A stretch of 64,000 bases of DNA from Kaistia granuli DSM 23481 (lineage in GTDB: Bacteria > Pseudomonadota > Alphaproteobacteria > Rhizobiales > Kaistiaceae): contig NZ_AQYH01000008.1 in the NCBI RefSeq assembly GCF_000380505.1, positions 310,001-374,000 on the forward strand, written 5' to 3'. The notes under the pieces are model-generated. The model made no database searches. It saw nothing but the letters and a program-made list of their open reading frames with translations, and was not told where the DNA came from. Positions 62,348 through 64,000 of the stretch are shown piece after piece. Each line of letters starts with the position of its first letter. The first letter of the stretch is position 1. Position numbers and translations under genes: made by a program.

Positions 62348-63865
62348 TCAGCTCCCGCTGATCGAGGCCGCCAGAACAGCCTCTCTGTTGATGTCGGTTC
62401 CGGCGTATTCGCGGATCAGCGCGCCCCGGTAGAGGATGAGGACGCGGTCGCACATGTCGACGATCTCATCGATTTCGGTGGTGACCAGGATGACGCCGAC
62501 GCCCTGCGCCGTCAGATCGCGGATGATCGCCTTGATCTCCGCCTTGGCGCCGAGATCGATGCCGATGGTCGGCTCGTCGAGGATCAGCACCTTCGGCCCG
62601 GTCTCGAGCCAGCGCGCCATCAGCACCTTCTGCTGATTGCCGCCGGAGAGCTGCCGGATGGTGGCATTCGGCCCCGAGGTTCGGACGTTCAGGCGGCGGA
62701 TGCCGGCTTCCGTCACCTCGCGGCGCTGCTTCTCATCCAGGAAGCCCGATCCCTTGGAGAACCGGTCGAGGATCGGCAGCGTCATGTTGTCGATCAGCGA
62801 GAAATCCGGCAGCACGCCCTCGCGCAGGCGGTCGCTGGTCAAAAGCGCGATGCGGTGCGACAGCGACTGGTGCGGGTTGTCGAGACGAACCTCGCGGCCC
62901 TCCAGCCGGAAACGGCCGCCGTCGCGGCGAATATCGGTCGAGCCGAAGATCGCCTTGGCGAGATCGCTGGCGCCGGAACCTGTCAGGCCGGTGACGCCGA
63001 GCACCTCGCCCTTGCGCAGGGTGAAGCCGACATCGCGCAGCTTGCCCGGCGCTGACAGACCCGCGACCTCGAACAGCGGCTCGTCGGCGATCTGGCGGCG
63101 TGCGTGCGACCCGGTCGCCTTGGCGGCGGCCGCCTCCGATCCCAGCATCGCCCCGACAACCACGTCGAGCGTCGTCGTCTCGCGCGGCAGATGCGCCGCG
63201 TTCTGGCCGTCGCGCAGCACGGTGATGTCGTCGCAGACCTGGAAGATCTCCGACATGTAGTGGGAAATGAACACGATGCCGACGCCCTGCTCGGCGAGCG
63301 AGCGGATCATGTCGAGGACGACGCGGACCTCGGTCTGGTTCAGCGACGAGGTCGGCTCGTCCATGATCAGGATGCGCGCGTCGCGGTTCACCGCCTTGAT
63401 GATCTGGATCATCTTGCGGGCATCGTTCGGCAGCGTCTGCACCAGCGCATCGGGCGAGACGTCGAGATGATATTTCGCCAGCAGGTCGGCGACGCGCTTG
63501 CGGCCGTCCTTGCGACGCAGCAGCCCACCCTTCGTCAGCTCGTTGTTGAGCAGGATGTTGTCGGTGACCGACAGCGACGGAATCAGGTTGATGTCCTGAT
63601 GGATGGTGACGATGCGCCGGGCGAGCGCGTCGTTCGCATCGGCGAGCCGCAACTCCTCGCCGTCGAGACGGATCGAGCCTTCGTCCTGGCGATGGATGCC
63701 GGCGATGATGCGCGTCAGCGTGCTCTTGCCGGCGCCGTTTTCGCCGACGAGACCATGAATACCGCCGCGCCGGATGGCGAAGTCGACCCCGCGCAACGCG
63801 CGGACGCCGCCGAACGACTTGACGATGCCGCTACATTGCAGAATTGGCGCTTCCGCCCCGCTCAT
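62348..63865 (-). CDS. Sugar ABC importer (CUT2), double ATPase
   Basis: A 505-residue fused ATPase. Domain 1 has Walker A GENGAGKST (41-49) and Walker B RILIMDEPTSSL but a degenerate signature (LPNDARKMIQIIKAV). Domain 2 has a degenerate Walker A (GLTGSGASD), the intact signature LSGGNQQKVLMARWL and Walker B VLILDEPTIGID. The ATG at 63865 has GGAG nine bases upstream. It follows the binding-protein gene across a hairpin. The sugar is unknown. Confidence 0.85.
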   Translation of the reverse strand: MSGAEAPILQCSGIVKSFGGVRALRGVDFAIRRGGIHGLVGENGAGKSTLTRIIAGIHRQDEGSIRLDGEELRLADANDALARRIVTIHQDINLIPSLSVTDNILLNNELTKGGLLRRKDGRKRVADLLAKYHLDVSPDALVQTLPNDARKMIQIIKAVNRDARILIMDEPTSSLNQTEVRVVLDMIRSLAEQGVGIVFISHYMSEIFQVCDDITVLRDGQNAAHLPRETTTLDVVVGAMLGSEAAAAKATGSHARRQIADEPLFEVAGLSAPGKLRDVGFTLRKGEVLGVTGLTGSGASDLAKAIFGSTDIRRDGGRFRLEGREVRLDNPHQSLSHRIALLTSDRLREGVLPDFSLIDNMTLPILDRFSKGSGFLDEKQRREVTEAGIRRLNVRTSGPNATIRQLSGGNQQKVLMARWLETGPKVLILDEPTIGIDLGAKAEIKAIIRDLTAQGVGVILVTTEIDEIVDMCDRVLILYRGALIREYAGTDINREAVLAASISGS

Positions 63866-63896
63866 GGCTGCTCCCCGCTCATGGCTATTCCCTGGG

Positions 63897-63919
63897 CAGG
63901 GCGCCGCGCGGGCGCCCTG
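63897..63919 (-). terminator. Hairpin between binding-protein and ATPase genes
   Basis: CAGGGCGCC (63897-63905) pairs perfectly with GGCGCCCTG (63911-63919) around GCGCG. Such hairpins after binding-protein genes often protect or partly end the message so that the binding protein is made in excess. Confidence 0.55.
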
Positions 63920-63954
63920 CGAGTTCAATGGTCGATAGGTTCGGGAAGCGGGCG

Positions 63955-64000
63955 TTACTTGCCGCCGGTGACCTGCGGGTCGTTGGCGAAGTCGGCGGCC
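63955..64000 (-). CDS. C-terminus of a probable sugar-binding protein, cut by window edge
   Basis: Only the last 14 or so codons are visible (AADFANDPQVTGGK, then TAA at 63955-63957). Identity as the binding protein of the following importer is inferred from its place upstream of the ATPase and permease genes and from the hairpin that follows. The rest lies beyond the right edge. Confidence 0.5.
   Translation of the reverse strand, partial: AADFANDPQVTGGK

Overview
The window (about 66% GC by impression, dense coding, short gaps, many GTG/TTG starts) looks like a chromosome or large replicon of an alphaproteobacterium of the Hyphomicrobiales (rhizobial-type soil or plant-associated heterotroph). 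The reasons are the rhizobial-style rhamnose locus, several CUT2-type sugar ABC importers, gene content typical of that order, and dispersed palindromic repeats of the kind common there. I see no tRNA, rRNA, CRISPR array, transposase or phage gene.

Layout. 1-13.6 kb: L-rhamnose catabolism (rhaI and the aldolase/dehydrogenase fusion rhaD on the minus strand; rhaR, the rhaTPQS importer, a second class II aldolase, two paralogous FGGY kinases and the mutarotase rhaM on the plus strand). 13.8-20.7 kb: a glutamine-synthetase-like ligase, aldehyde dehydrogenase, Fe-alcohol dehydrogenase, PfkB kinase, a membrane protein with a lipase box and an ICMT-like methyltransferase. 20.7-23.7 kb: zinc importer znuCBA headed by a His-rich membrane peptide under a Zur-like box. 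24-30.8 kb: a periplasmic iron-handling operon (unknown Cys-rich protein, imelysin, multicopper oxidase, di-haem oxidoreductase, second imelysin, DUF1513). 30.8-38.4 kb: cyclopropane synthase, a LacI regulator with its operators, a polar amino acid-type ABC importer with an RraA-family enzyme, and a TerC-family protein. 38.3-43 kb: sugar-acid genes (IlvD/Edd dehydratase, FadR-type GntR, aldo/keto reductase, SDR). 43-49.5 kb: mixed housekeeping genes (Na+/H+ antiporter, YCII, ABC-2 exporter, HPP protein, DHFR-like). 49.5-57.3 kb: an L-idonate/gluconate-type locus (idnD, idnO, sugar ABC importer, LacI regulator) tied together by three copies of one palindromic operator. 57.4-64 kb: a minus-strand operon with another sugar ABC importer, a GMC oxidoreductase with its small subunit, an FAD-linked 2-hydroxyacid oxidase and a second RhaM-type mutarotase; it runs off the right edge.

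The genes fit a scavenging lifestyle: four partly redundant sugar import and oxidation modules, each with a local regulator, plus dedicated zinc and iron acquisition. The most promising under-described units are the imelysin/multicopper-oxidase operon, the leaderless GMC sugar-oxidation operon at the right end, the His-rich peptide leading the znu operon, and the membrane protein whose N-terminus appears to be encoded by a dispersed repeat.
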